From Sinomicrobium soli (lineage in GTDB: Bacteria; Bacteroidota; Bacteroidia; Flavobacteriales; Flavobacteriaceae): 64,000 nt of DNA. The stretch covers positions 62,001 through 126,000 of the forward strand of contig NZ_QLNV01000002.1 in assembly GCF_003285545.1 (NCBI RefSeq), in the 5' to 3' direction. The notes beneath the pieces are model-generated. The model did no database searches. It saw only the letters and a list, made by a program, of their open reading frames with translations, and had not been told where the DNA came from. This document shows positions 1 through 9,142 of this stretch, piece by piece. A program made the translations under genes and the position numbers. The stretch's first letter is position 1; the number at the start of each line of letters is the position of its first letter.

Positions 1-1363
1 TATCGATCTCGTAAAAATTGGAAGTCGTAAAATTCCCTTCTTCATCCCTGACAGGCAGGGTAGGGTCCCACAGTTTGGCTGCATTAATTGCACCACCCGC
101 CGAATTTACCGTAATGCCGTTCGGGATAAAATTATCCTTGATATAACTCGTTGTCGAGCTGATCCCGAAGTGAACCTTGTCTGTTCGGTGATTGAGATTA
201 AAACGCGCACTATATCGGTTAAATTTTGAATTTTTGACCAATCCTTCCTCACGGGTATTATTAATGGAAGCCATGTAGGTAGTCGTCTCATTACCCCATG
301 AAAAATTAAAATTGTGGTTGACAAACAATGCCGCATCATTAAATACGACATCCTGCCAGTCTGTCCCGTTTCCCTCAAATTCCGCCACCCGCTGAACATC
401 GGTTCCGTTCCCGGCATCTATAAGCGCATTGATCCCCGTCCTGTATTGTTCGGCATTCAGAAGGTCCAATCGCTGGTGCACTCTGTTAAATCCTACCTGG
501 GTGCTGTAGTCTACCGCCAACTGACCCGATTTACCTTTTTTGGTAGTGATCATGACCACTCCGTTGGCTCCCCTGGCCCCGTAAATCGCTGTCGCAGAAG
601 CATCCTTTAAAATATCTATGGATTCTATATCCGAAGGGTTCAGAAAACTTATGGGGTTTCTCGGGGTCCTGCTCACCGATATCTGGCTCCCGGCAGAGGT
701 GATGGCAGGAGAATTATCAATAGGAACACCGTCAATAACATACAAGGGGCTGCTACCGGCATTGATAGATCCTACCCCCCTTATGTTAACCGACATTCCT
801 CCTCCCGGCTCACCGCTATTCTTAACGATCTGTACCCCGGAAGCTTTCCCCAGTATCATATCGTCTACATTGGAGTTGGTATTTGTACTAAAGCTCTCTT
901 CATTCAGGGAAGAAACAGATCCTGTGATTTCCTTTCTCACCTGGGTACCATATCCCACAACCACCACTTCATCCAGAAGGTCCATATCCTCTTTCATGAC
1001 GATTTCCAGGTCGGACTGAGCGGAGGCTACTTCTATGTTCTGTGTCACATATCCCACATACGACAAAACAAGTACGTCTCCCGGTTGGGCCTCGATAGAA
1101 AAATTTCCGTCGAAATCGGTCACAACTCCCCTTTGGGTACCGCTAACCACAACATTGACCCCGGGCATGGAAACTCCCTGCCCGTCTTTTACATTTCCTC
1201 TTACAGTATTTTGCTGCAATACCGTAAAACTTTCATCTTTATTCAGATAATCGGCAGCGTATCCACGAGTTGACATTCCCATACAACCTGTAATCATTAA
1301 CAGGTACATCAGACTGTTCCGATATCTAAAAAACGTCTTCACTTTTAAAGGTTTGTTTTCCAT
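1..1363 (-). CDS. SusC/RagA-family TonB-linked outer-membrane receptor, N-terminal part (cut by window edge)
   Basis: The frame is open from an ATG at 1363 to the left window edge, giving about 454 codons; the C-terminal barrel lies outside. It reads signal-like N-terminus, CarboxypepD_reg-like domain (VRGNVKDGQGVSMPGVNVVV, then TDFDGNFSI and LSYVGY), DEVVVVGYGTQ segment, then a plug domain with YVIDGVPI, DILKDASATAIYGARGANGV and TTKKG. These are hallmarks of SusC receptors that import oligosaccharides with a SusD lipoprotein. No STN domain is visible, so ECF/FecR signalling is unlikely for this copy. The SusD partner should lie to the left. It follows the kinase and fucI genes on the same strand, so fucose-containing glycans are the inferred cargo. 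Confidence 0.93.
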   Translation of the reverse strand, partial: MENKPLKVKTFFRYRNSLMYLLMITGCMGMSTRGYAADYLNKDESFTVLQQNTVRGNVKDGQGVSMPGVNVVVSGTQRGVVTDFDGNFSIEAQPGDVLVLSYVGYVTQNIEVASAQSDLEIVMKEDMDLLDEVVVVGYGTQVRKEITGSVSSLNEESFSTNTNSNVDDMILGKASGVQIVKNSGEPGGGMSVNIRGVGSINAGSSPLYVIDGVPIDNSPAITSAGSQISVSRTPRNPISFLNPSDIESIDILKDASATAIYGARGANGVVMITTKKGKSGQLAVDYSTQVGFNRVHQRLDLLNAEQYRTGINALIDAGNGTDVQRVAEFEGNGTDWQDVVFNDAALFVNHNFNFSWGNETTTYMASINNTREEGLVKNSKFNRYSARFNLNHRTDKVHFGISSTTSYIKDNFIPNGITVNSAGGAINAAKLWDPTLPVRDEEGNFTTSNFYEID

Positions 1364-1422
1364 AATAGGTTTTTAATGATTATTCTGCATTCGAAAAAAA
1401 CGTACTGATCAATTACATCAGA

Positions 1423-3111
1423 CTATAGATAATCCGATTGATTGATCTCCTGATACCTGTCTTCTTCTGCAAGCTTTTCACTAAAACTGCACAGTTTAAG
1501 GTATTGTTCATACCGGTTCCTGAGAAAAGGAGCCAGATCCGTATTCGGTTCATACCGTATGCTGCCTGGCATTGTCATATGTTCCACCGCTTCATCAACC
1601 CGGTCATACGCTCCGGATACTACGGCGGCAAAAATTCCCGCTCCGAGTGCGGAAGCCTGTCTCGAGGCACCTATATACACCGGCAATTCCAGGATATCGG
1701 ACAGGGTCTGCATGATATACCTCGATTTGTGTGCTATACCTCCCACTCCGAGAACGCTGTTTATCTCCAAACCCTCCTTCCTGAAATGTTCTACAATATG
1801 TTTCGCACCGAAACAGGAAGCTTCGACCAGTCCCTTATAAACATGCCCCGGTGCTATGCCCAGGTCGATATTGCTCAATGTCGCTTTTAAAAAGTTTTTT
1901 GCTTCCGGGGTTCTTCTCCCGTTAAACCAGTCTGTAGCGACCATATAACTATCGGCAGGAGCAATACGCTCTGCCTCCTGTTCCAGTATCCTGAGCACTT
2001 TTTGCCGTACAGCGGCATTACTCCCGTTTAAGCTGCTCCCCATTCGTTCCGTCATCCAGGAAAACTGTGCTGCATACCAGTTGAAAATATCCCCGAAAGC
2101 GGATTGCCCGGCTTCCATACCGGTCATTCCCGGTATGATGGAACCGTTTACCTGTCCGCATATCCCCCGCACAGGTTTCTCTCCGTACTCCCCGGGAACT
2201 ACCAGCATATCGCAGGTAGAAGTCCCCATCACCTTGCACAGCTGCCCGGGGGTTACACCGGCTCCCACAGCGGCAAAATGGGCATCGATACCCCCTACTC
2301 CTATCAGTACATTTTCAGGAAGCCTGAGCACAGATGCCCATTCCGGGGCAATATACCCGGCCGCTTTATCACAGGTATGGGTCGCCTTAAAAAAAACACC
2401 GGGGAACTCCCCGAATACAGGATCGATCTTCCGGAAAAATTCCCGCTTCGGCAATCCCCCGAAAGCTTCGGCCCATAATGCCTTATGTCCTGCCGCACAA
2501 CGGCTTCGCATCAGTTGCCGAACATCTTTTCCGCCGGTCAGCAGAAAAGGTACCCAGTCGCAATGCTCTACCCATGAATAACAGGCACGCCTCACTGCTG
2601 CATCCGCCCTGGTCATGTGCAGAAATTTCGCCCAGAACCATTCCGACGAATAGGTCCCGCCGACATACTTCAAATAGTCGGTTGATGACAGACTGTTGAT
2701 ATGGTTAATTTCTTCCGTTTCACCCTGTGCAGTATGATCTTTCCAGAGAAAAAACATGGCATTGGGATTGTGTTCAAACTCCGGATAAAGCGCCAGAGGA
2801 ACCCCTTTCCGGTCTACGGCAACGGGGGTGGAACCGGTAGTCCCCACGGATATCCCCCTTACCCTTTTCCTTATGGTATCCCCGGCCTGGTCCAGTACAT
2901 CGGTCACACAGAATTCGATCCCCTCAAGATAATCCCTGGGATGCTGCCGGAACTGATCTCCTAAAGGACTACAGTATCGCCCTTCCTTCCAGCGGGGGTA
3001 ATAAAATTCGGCTTCGGCAATAATATTCCCGTCTGAAGAGGATAACAGCAAGGCCCTCATCGAGTCAGATCCGAAATCAAGGCCGATAACATAATGTTCA
3101 CTGATTTTCAT
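1423..3111 (-). CDS. FGGY-family carbohydrate kinase, AraB (ribulokinase) type; probable L-fuculose/D-ribulose kinase
   Basis: The 562 aa length and the motifs fit AraB-type FGGY kinases rather than the shorter FucK (about 480 aa). The N-terminal ATPase lobe starts VIGLDFGSDSMRALL and continues with SVGTTGSTPVAVD; the C-terminal lobe has LGVGGIAHKSRYIMQTL and the ASALGAGIFAA stretch. The family phosphorylates L-ribulose, but this gene sits 23 bp downstream of L-fucose isomerase on the same strand. The inferred substrate is therefore L-fuculose or D-ribulose (FucI also isomerises D-arabinose). No AraA or aldolase gene is in view. Family assignment is secure; substrate is inference. Confidence 0.88.
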   Translation of the reverse strand: MKISEHYVIGLDFGSDSMRALLLSSSDGNIIAEAEFYYPRWKEGRYCSPLGDQFRQHPRDYLEGIEFCVTDVLDQAGDTIRKRVRGISVGTTGSTPVAVDRKGVPLALYPEFEHNPNAMFFLWKDHTAQGETEEINHINSLSSTDYLKYVGGTYSSEWFWAKFLHMTRADAAVRRACYSWVEHCDWVPFLLTGGKDVRQLMRSRCAAGHKALWAEAFGGLPKREFFRKIDPVFGEFPGVFFKATHTCDKAAGYIAPEWASVLRLPENVLIGVGGIDAHFAAVGAGVTPGQLCKVMGTSTCDMLVVPGEYGEKPVRGICGQVNGSIIPGMTGMEAGQSAFGDIFNWYAAQFSWMTERMGSSLNGSNAAVRQKVLRILEQEAERIAPADSYMVATDWFNGRRTPEAKNFLKATLSNIDLGIAPGHVYKGLVEASCFGAKHIVEHFRKEGLEINSVLGVGGIAHKSRYIMQTLSDILELPVYIGASRQASALGAGIFAAVVSGAYDRVDEAVEHMTMPGSIRYEPNTDLAPFLRNRYEQYLKLCSFSEKLAEEDRYQEINQSDYL

Positions 3112-3134
3112 AATATCGCTTTTCTACCGGAAAA

Positions 3135-4898
3135 TTATCTGTACAAAGGCCCAAAAACTTTACAAGCCCTGAAATCGGCATTTTCGGGGTCCATGCCGAA
3201 GGCTTCCCAGGTGGCCGGGCGGAAAATATGCCGATGTTCTATATTGTGATAGGAGACAGGTATTCTCAGCATGGATGCCAATGTAATTAACTCGGCCCCG
3301 ATATGCCCGTAGGAAATAGCCCCGTGATTTGATCCCCAGCGGGCCATCACGTCATAAACCGTTCTCACACCGTCCTTATCCATAGTTCTGGGAACAAACC
3401 AGGTTGTCGGCCATGTCTTATCGGTACGGTCGTTCAGCGTTTTATGTACATTTTCAGGCAGATCAGTGCTCCATCCTTCGGCGATCTGTAACGTCGGCCC
3501 CAGTCCCCTGGTCTGATTTAAACGGCACATCGTAAGCGGCATTCCTCCCCTGGTGAGAAAAGTTGAAGAATATCCTCCACCCCGGAAATACCCCAGGCTT
3601 GCCGGGCTCCAGATAGTTGCATCCAGGCATTCTTCCACTTCCCTGTCGGTAATTTCCCAATGGGGTTTGATGGCAGGATTTTTTCCTGTGGCCTGCCTGC
3701 CCGTTCCGTCCAGGCATGCCGCCCCGGAATTGATAAGGTGAATAAACCCTTTCGAGGCAATCCCTTCAGGCTGCCAACCTGTTACGCGCTCTACTGCCGA
3801 AGGGCTCCAGTACGTACGCACATCGGCAAAGATCTGGGCGGTGTTGGTCAGCAAATAATTAAAGAGCATGGATACTCCGTTAAGGGCGTCGTTCTCCGTG
3901 GCCAGTATATAAGGGGCGCGCTTCCCGTTCCAGTCGAATGAAGAATTGAGGATCGCTTCCGAAAAATCGCCGTTCGGCAGGAAGTCGGTCCACTGACGCT
4001 GTCCCTGAAAGCCTGCAGCTATGGCTTCATGGCCCATGGCTTCTTCGCCAAAGCCCATCTTATCCAGTACGGGATTTCCTGTCATTAGATCACGTATGAT
4101 CAGGGTCATTTTTACCACAAATTCCCAATCCTTATCCTTATTTTCCCGGGAACGCTGTTTGTCCTCATCGTTATAATCTACACCTTCTCTGCATTTTTCC
4201 CTGGTCCACTTCATTGCCCGGTCGAATTCCTCCCGGTCGAAAATATCCTGTTCTATTCTCCGCAATACTTCGGTAGCATCCACATATTCATTACGCATCC
4301 CCAGATATTCCTGAAAAAATGCCGAACTTACCTCAGAACCTGCAATTCCCATGGAAACGGAACCTATGGCCAGGTAACTTTTTCCTTTCATCAATGCCAG
4401 AACGAGCCCTGCCTTTGCAAAACGAAGCAGCTTCTCTCTCACATCATCCGGAATCGTATTATCATGAAGGTCCTGTACATTCTTCCCGTAAATACTGAAT
4501 ACCGGGATTCCTTTCTGGTTATACGCAGCCTTGGTCGCCGCAAGATAGACAGCCCCGGGGCGCTCCGTTCCGTTAAATCCCCAGATGGCCTTGGGATAAT
4601 TCAGGTTGTAATCCATCGTTTCCGTGCCATATGCCCAACAGGGTGTCACGGAAATGGTACACGCTATATTTTCAGTATCAAACTTTCTCTGACAGTCTGC
4701 AGCTTCCTTTACCCCTCCGATACAAGTATCTGCGATGACACTTTCCACACACGTTCCATCGGGATATCTCAGGTTTTTCCTGATCAGTTCAGATAGTGAG
4801 ACCGCCATCTGCATGGTCTTCTCTTCCAGTGACTCCCTGACCCCCCCGAGCCGTCCGTCTATAATGGGTCTGATTCCAATTTTAGGGTATGCTTTCAT
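3135..4898 (-). CDS. fucI: L-fucose isomerase
   Basis: This 587 aa protein matches the usual FucI length (about 590). It begins [21 protein letters not shown] and includes [15 protein letters not shown] and the long C-terminal [16 protein letters not shown] region. The metal ligands are recognisable: Glu in [10 protein letters not shown] and Asp in FADVRTYWS are 24 residues apart, as for E337/D361 in the E. coli enzyme, with a late His in the [17 protein letters not shown] region. It converts L-fucose to L-fuculose in the cytoplasm and also acts on D-arabinose. It leads a two-gene unit with the FGGY kinase and has a candidate LacI-family operator 9 bp upstream of its ATG. Confidence 0.96.
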   Translation of the reverse strand: MKAYPKIGIRPIIDGRLGGVRESLEEKTMQMAVSLSELIRKNLRYPDGTCVESVIADTCIGGVKEAADCQRKFDTENIACTISVTPCWAYGTETMDYNLNYPKAIWGFNGTERPGAVYLAATKAAYNQKGIPVFSIYGKNVQDLHDNTIPDDVREKLLRFAKAGLVLALMKGKSYLAIGSVSMGIAGSEVSSAFFQEYLGMRNEYVDATEVLRRIEQDIFDREEFDRAMKWTREKCREGVDYNDEDKQRSRENKDKDWEFVVKMTLIIRDLMTGNPVLDKMGFGEEAMGHEAIAAGFQGQRQWTDFLPNGDFSEAILNSSFDWNGKRAPYILATENDALNGVSMLFNYLLTNTAQIFADVRTYWSPSAVERVTGWQPEGIASKGFIHLINSGAACLDGTGRQATGKNPAIKPHWEITDREVEECLDATIWSPASLGYFRGGGYSSTFLTRGGMPLTMCRLNQTRGLGPTLQIAEGWSTDLPENVHKTLNDRTDKTWPTTWFVPRTMDKDGVRTVYDVMARWGSNHGAISYGHIGAELITLASMLRIPVSYHNIEHRHIFRPATWEAFGMDPENADFRACKVFGPLYR

Positions 4899-4906
4899 AA
4901 GTAATA

Positions 4907-4921
4907 TTTAAACGATTAAGT
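4907..4921. promoter_or_regulatory. Candidate LacI-family operator upstream of fucI
   Basis: The site reads TTTAAACGATTAAGT. It is nearly identical to the sites at 5942 and 6187 flanking lacI and has the CG-centred symmetry typical of LacI-family operators. It lies just upstream of the fucI ATG (4898). No clear TAnnTTTG box was found beside it. Confidence 0.6.
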
Positions 4922-4943
4922 TATTATAAAAAAAGGGTTCCTT

Positions 4944-5864
4944 TCAAGGTTTTTTCCGGTTTTTGGGAAAAACTCTTTCTATCTGTACTTGCTTCCCACC
5001 GAGAAAGACATTATTAAAATAGTCAAAAACCATATCCATAGATCCGAATCGTACCCCGGCCAGTTCATGCCTGGATTGTTCATAACTATTCAGCATATAG
5101 GACACATTCAGGTTTTTTAGCCTCTTCACAATACTCTCAGGCCCATCCAGTATCAGGTAACCCGGCTCCTTAGATCCGCAATAGTGATGGGAAGCTGTTG
5201 CATAAGGGACCAGGTCATCATCCATACCGTGGAAAAAAACGGCGGGGATGGCATTTTCGGCTGTAATATATCGTACATCCGGTAAAGCTCCCGCCAATGA
5301 TAACACACCGCTAAACCTTATATCATCATAGGCTGAAGCATTGTCCAGCAGTAAATCCCTGTTGTATGCCGCACTTAAAACCGCTTCGGCTCCGGCACTA
5401 CTCCCGCCTAATATGATCCTGCCGGGATCTATGCCCAGCTCCTCTTTGTGGTCCACTATATATCGCAAGGCATCAAACAGGTCTTCGACAGCCATTTTAA
5501 AAGTATTCATCTTCTCCGTCGCTTCGCAGTCACAACCAAAACTCTTTCCTTTTCTGGTCAGCCGGTAAGAAACAGGTATGGCCACATAACCATAAGAGGC
5601 AGCCATTTCAGACAGTTTTACCACTTCTTCCTGCCTGGGACTGTATTTACTAAAACCTCCTCCGTGCATAAAGACAAATACCGGCCGGTCCCGGGCTGTA
5701 TTGTCCGGGCTGTAGATATCTGCGTATAAACTGTCTCCGTCCTTTTCTGCATAGATATGTGTCAAAGGTTTCTTTACCTTATATGCACTTTTTCCAAAAT
5801 CGTGCTGGGCCTGGACGGGAAAACCGCAAACCAGAGAAAATAGCATAATAATATGTCTCATCAT
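4944..5864 (-). CDS. Secreted alpha/beta-hydrolase (carboxylesterase/lipase-like)
   Basis: This 306 aa protein has a signal peptide ending about VQAQ (residue 20). The HGGGFSKYS oxyanion loop of hormone-sensitive-lipase-type esterases follows near residue 67, then the nucleophile elbow GGSSAGAEA. An Asp in HGMDDDLVPY and a late His (EQSRHELAG) could complete the triad. It is likely periplasmic or exported. Its promoter (TATATTTG on the minus strand at 5935-5928) has the LacI-type motif immediately upstream, so it is probably co-regulated with fucI. A role in de-esterifying acylated fucose-containing glycans is inferred; the true substrate cannot be read from the sequence. Confidence 0.85.
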   Translation of the reverse strand: MMRHIIMLFSLVCGFPVQAQHDFGKSAYKVKKPLTHIYAEKDGDSLYADIYSPDNTARDRPVFVFMHGGGFSKYSPRQEEVVKLSEMAASYGYVAIPVSYRLTRKGKSFGCDCEATEKMNTFKMAVEDLFDALRYIVDHKEELGIDPGRIILGGSSAGAEAVLSAAYNRDLLLDNASAYDDIRFSGVLSLAGALPDVRYITAENAIPAVFFHGMDDDLVPYATASHHYCGSKEPGYLILDGPESIVKRLKNLNVSYMLNSYEQSRHELAGVRFGSMDMVFDYFNNVFLGGKQVQIERVFPKNRKKP

Positions 5865-5927
5865 TCGTAACTATTACCTGTGAGGAAAATACTGGTATAA
5901 AACTGCCTTTTAAAAACAAAGCTGCTA

Positions 5928-5956
5928 CAAATATAAATACATTTAATCGATTAAGT
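5928..5956 (-). promoter_or_regulatory. Esterase promoter (-7 box) with candidate LacI operator
   Basis: On the minus strand TATATTTG (5935-5928) fits the flavobacterial -7 consensus TAnnTTTG. The operator-like TTTAATCGATTAAGT (5942-5956) lies 6 bp upstream, where it would block the -33/-7 spacer. Its core TTAATCGATTAA is a perfect 12-bp palindrome. The remaining DNA up to lacI (5957-6186) holds no gene. Confidence 0.62.
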
Positions 5957-6186
5957 AATAATTTTTTAGTTATTTTTTTGATGAATATTAATTTTTAACT
6001 CTCAAATATAGCATAATATGAATATGGTTTGTTTATTACTCCGCTACCTGGAAGCACCAGATACTTAAGACACCTGAGATTTCCATAACCCAAAAACATA
6101 AATAAAAAACTTATAATCAGATATATAAGACACATACTTTCCTTTAAAACCCTATTATGTAGTGAAAAATGGCAAAAATAAATAGC

Positions 6187-6214
6187 TTTATACGATTAAG
6201 TTATTCTATTTTTG
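6187..6214 (+). promoter_or_regulatory. lacI promoter (-7 box) with candidate operator, suggesting autoregulation
   Basis: TATTTTTG at 6207-6214 fits TAnnTTTG. Operator-like TTTATACGATTAAGT (6187-6201) lies 5 bp upstream, the same geometry as at the esterase promoter. A start codon at 6212 would lie inside the -7 box, which supports the ATG at 6254 as the true start of the regulator. Confidence 0.62.
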
Positions 6215-6253
6215 TCTGGATTTTGCCCGGTTTATCAATACAATGTTCTAAAT

Positions 6254-7270
6254 ATGAAAAACAAAGTTTCCTTAAAAGATATAGCCCAGAAAGTCGGGGT
6301 CTCAACAGCTACGGTATCCTATGTCCTCTCCAAGGGAGAAAACAGCGGGGTAAGCGAAAAGGTCGCCGAACGTGTCCGGCAGGTTGCAAAAGAACTCAAC
6401 TATCAGCCAAACCAGATCGCCAAAAGCCTTAAAATGGGGAAAACCTTTAGCATAGGGCTCATAGTTGCAGACATTTCAAACCCGTTCTTTGCCCAAATAG
6501 CCAGAATAGTAGAAGACGAAGCCAAGAAAAAGAACTACACTGTTATCTTCGGCAGCTCTGACGAACGGGCCGAAAAGTCCTGGAACCTGATAAAATTCCT
6601 TTCCAACAGACAGGTAGACGGGTTTATCATTGCCCCCACCGAAAAATCCGAAGATCAGATAAGGTACCTCAAAGAAGAAAAGATCCCGTTTGTACTGATC
6701 GACCGCCATTTCCCCGAAATACCGTCCAATTTCGTAGAAACAAAAAATTACGAATCATCATATAAAGCCGTAAAACGCCTCATCGATACCGGGAACAAGA
6801 ATATTGCCATGATCGCATACGACAATTCTCTTCATCATATGACGGAGAGAATACGGGGATATAGGGATGCACTGAAAGAGGCCGAACTCGAAAGACATGA
6901 ACAGGTTTATAAGGTAAGTTACGACAATATAGAGGCGGATATGAAAGAAGCCATAAGTCTTATGTTTTCAAAAAAATCAAGACCGGAAGCTATTTTTATC
7001 GCCACAAATTCACTGGCCGTATCCGGCCTTAAATATACGGAACAATTGGGGTATAAGGTTGGAAAAGATATTGCTGTCATCAGTTTTGACCAGGGCGAAG
7101 CCTTCGATTTTTTTTACTCTCCGCTGACCTTCATCAGGCAACCCCTGTTTAAAATAGCTCAAAAGGCAACGGAAATACTGATCCGTCAGATCAACAGCAA
7201 AAAATTCATCAATGCCCGGATATCCCTGGAGGGCGAATTGATCATACGGAAATCCTGCCAGATCACTTGA
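6254..7270 (+). CDS. LacI-family transcriptional regulator of the fucose locus
   Basis: The ATG at 6254 gives 338 aa and starts directly with the LacI HTH: VSLKDIAQKVGVSTATVSYVL, then the hinge region VAKELNYQPNQIAKSLKMGK. The periplasmic-binding-protein-like effector domain follows (SIGLIVADISNPFFAQIARIVE, GFIIAPT, IPFVLIDRHF, VISFDQGEAFDFF, TFIRQPLFKIAQKA). An upstream in-frame TTG (6212) was rejected because it overlaps the -7 box. The ligand is unknown but is likely L-fucose or a pathway intermediate, given fucI on one side and mutarotase/fucP on the other. Matching operator-like sites occur at its own promoter and at the esterase and fucI promoters. Confidence 0.94.
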   Translation: MKNKVSLKDIAQKVGVSTATVSYVLSKGENSGVSEKVAERVRQVAKELNYQPNQIAKSLKMGKTFSIGLIVADISNPFFAQIARIVEDEAKKKNYTVIFGSSDERAEKSWNLIKFLSNRQVDGFIIAPTEKSEDQIRYLKEEKIPFVLIDRHFPEIPSNFVETKNYESSYKAVKRLIDTGNKNIAMIAYDNSLHHMTERIRGYRDALKEAELERHEQVYKVSYDNIEADMKEAISLMFSKKSRPEAIFIATNSLAVSGLKYTEQLGYKVGKDIAVISFDQGEAFDFFYSPLTFIRQPLFKIAQKATEILIRQINSKKFINARISLEGELIIRKSCQIT

Positions 7271-7360
7271 TTCTTTAATCTCAAAAAGGCAACACTTCCG
7301 GGCGGATCCATTCCCTACACATCTGAAGATCAGAAATCCCAGGATACTCAAACACCAGGG

Positions 7361-7702
7361 TCACAGCGCTTCCTTAAAATCAAAGATCCTGGTCATCACC
7401 CGCCACTTTTCTCCGGGTTTGCTGTTCGGTATGGCCTGCTGGTATTTCCACATCAGTTTTTCCCACTCCTGTACACGGGGGGTGGCTGCATCGAGTGCTT
7501 CTTTCTGCTCAAACGTAAACCCGTCATCGGTTTCCATGATCATGCAGAGCCGGTTCTCCATACGGTATATTTCCATGTTTATAATACCACACTGGCAGAT
7601 GTTCCTGAGCACCTCGGGCCAAACCTGCCTGTGATGCTCTTCATACGCCGCTATAAGTTTTTTATCCGGCTTGAGATCCAGGGCGAGACAATACTTTTTC
7701 AT
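7361..7702 (-). CDS. L-rhamnose mutarotase-family protein, probable L-fucose mutarotase
   Basis: At 113 aa this is the typical size of the RhaM family (dimeric alpha-beta barrel). MKKYCLALDLKPDKKLIAAYEEHH, the LRNICQCGIINMEIYRMENRLCMIME core and the C-terminal KPGEKWRVMTRIFDF are characteristic. Enzymes of this family interconvert anomers of 6-deoxyhexoses. It is the last gene of SDR-fucP-mutarotase on the minus strand and is convergent with lacI. In this setting L-fucose is the likely substrate; this is context-based. Confidence 0.88.
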   Translation of the reverse strand: MKKYCLALDLKPDKKLIAAYEEHHRQVWPEVLRNICQCGIINMEIYRMENRLCMIMETDDGFTFEQKEALDAATPRVQEWEKLMWKYQQAIPNSKPGEKWRVMTRIFDFKEAL

Positions 7703-7772
7703 CCATATAACATTTTAATGATGTAAAAAACGGGTTACCAAAGAACGCTCTCATGCCAGACAGGCAACAAGA

Positions 7773-9095
7773 TCATCCTTTAACCGAATTGGCAGAAGCT
7801 TTTTTATTTACCCACATTCCGTATAAGCTAATATACACAAAGCAGAGCAAAGGAAGTATAAATGAAATGTTAACTTCCGGGACACCTGTAATGGAAACAT
7901 CATTTACCCCGCTTCCTCCTATGTCGATGATAAGTGCCTGTAACTGTGGCATAAGCGCCCCTCCCACTATAGCCATTACCAGTCCGGCCGCCCCGATCTT
8001 TGCTTCTTCTTCATTCAGCCCTTCCAGTGCTATCCCGTATATGGTGGGGAACATCAGTGACATGGCAAACGAAATCCCGACAATACAGTACAGACCGGCC
8101 ATGCCATGCGTCCATATGGCCCCTGCCGTAAGTGCCATGCCCAAAACGGCAAACCACATCAGCAATTTCCCTGAGTTCATAAAACGCAGCATATAGGTTC
8201 CTATGGCCCTCCCCATCAGGAACAGCACAAAAGCCGTAAACTGGTAATAGGCCGCATCGTCACTACTCATGGCTATGGCTTCGGCATACTGATAGATGTA
8301 GGTCCAGCACATGATCTGTGCTCCCACATACAGTATCTGGGCGAGTACCCCTAAGGTGTATTTCCTGTTGGTAAACAGATCGGAAAATGTTCTCTTAAGG
8401 CCCGGAACGCCGTTCTCATCCCTTACCTGGGGCATTCTGCATACGGCTATGAGTACAAATACTGCCAGGATAACGAGGCCCAGGGCCACATAAGGGTCCC
8501 TGATTACCATAAGGTCTGAAGTGCGTATCACAACTTTCGAGGCCTCATCCAGGGCGTTGAAATCGTCCACATCCACAGATTGCAGTTTCTTGAGTACAAA
8601 CTGCTGGGCAACGATCAGTCCCAATACCAGCCCCAACGGGTTAAAGGCCTGTGCCAGGTTAAGGCGCTGTGTGGCTGTTTTCTGGTCTCCCATGGCCAGG
8701 ATATAGGGGTTGGCCGTGGTTTCCAGGAAGGCCAGTCCGAAGGTAAGTATATACAGCCCCAGGCAAAAGAACCAGAACTTTTCTGTGATCGCCGCAGGAT
8801 AGAAAAGCAAGGCTCCCGCAGCATAGAGCGCCAGTCCTATGAGTACTCCTACCTTGTAGGAATACTTCCTTACAAAAAGGGCGGCCGGCAGCGCCATACA
8901 GAAATAGCCGCCGTAAAAGGCCATCTGTACCCATGAAGCCTGGGTATTGGTGAGTTCGAGAACTTTTTTAAAGGCCTGTACCATGGGATCGGTAACCGCA
9001 TTGGCAAACCCCCACAGGGCGAAAAGGGAGGTGACCAGTATAAAGGGAACCAGGTTTTTCCTGGATACTACGGGAGGTAAAGAATCTTTTTTCAC
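7773..9095 (-). CDS. fucP: L-fucose:H+ symporter, MFS family
   Basis: This 440 aa inner-membrane protein has about 12 hydrophobic segments. It starts LVPFILVTSLFALWGFANAVTD, and the pattern FALWGFAN...DPMVQAFKK is diagnostic of the FucP family of the MFS. LAFLETTANPYILAMG and LNLAQAFNPLG are further family motifs. It would import L-fucose from the periplasm. It sits between the SDR dehydrogenase and the mutarotase gene. A weaker copy of the operator motif lies 11 bp upstream of its ATG. Confidence 0.93.
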   Translation of the reverse strand: MKKDSLPPVVSRKNLVPFILVTSLFALWGFANAVTDPMVQAFKKVLELTNTQASWVQMAFYGGYFCMALPAALFVRKYSYKVGVLIGLALYAAGALLFYPAAITEKFWFFCLGLYILTFGLAFLETTANPYILAMGDQKTATQRLNLAQAFNPLGLVLGLIVAQQFVLKKLQSVDVDDFNALDEASKVVIRTSDLMVIRDPYVALGLVILAVFVLIAVCRMPQVRDENGVPGLKRTFSDLFTNRKYTLGVLAQILYVGAQIMCWTYIYQYAEAIAMSSDDAAYYQFTAFVLFLMGRAIGTYMLRFMNSGKLLMWFAVLGMALTAGAIWTHGMAGLYCIVGISFAMSLMFPTIYGIALEGLNEEEAKIGAAGLVMAIVGGALMPQLQALIIDIGGSGVNDVSITGVPEVNISFILPLLCFVYISLYGMWVNKKASANSVKG

Positions 9096-9105
9096 TGCAA
9101 TACGG

Positions 9106-9120
9106 GTGTTACGATTAAGG
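9106..9120. promoter_or_regulatory. Weak candidate LacI-family operator upstream of fucP
   Basis: GTGTTACGATTAAGG keeps the right half ACGATTAAG of the stronger sites but has a poor left half. It lies between the SDR stop and the fucP start. It could be a low-affinity site or chance. Confidence 0.35.
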
Positions 9121-9142
9121 TTGATGATCCGTTTTTTCAGGT

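Noticed and set aside
6212-6253. Longer N-terminus for the LacI regulator (TTG at 6212)
   Set aside because: It overlaps an exact -7 box, and the HTH starts directly after the ATG at 6254.
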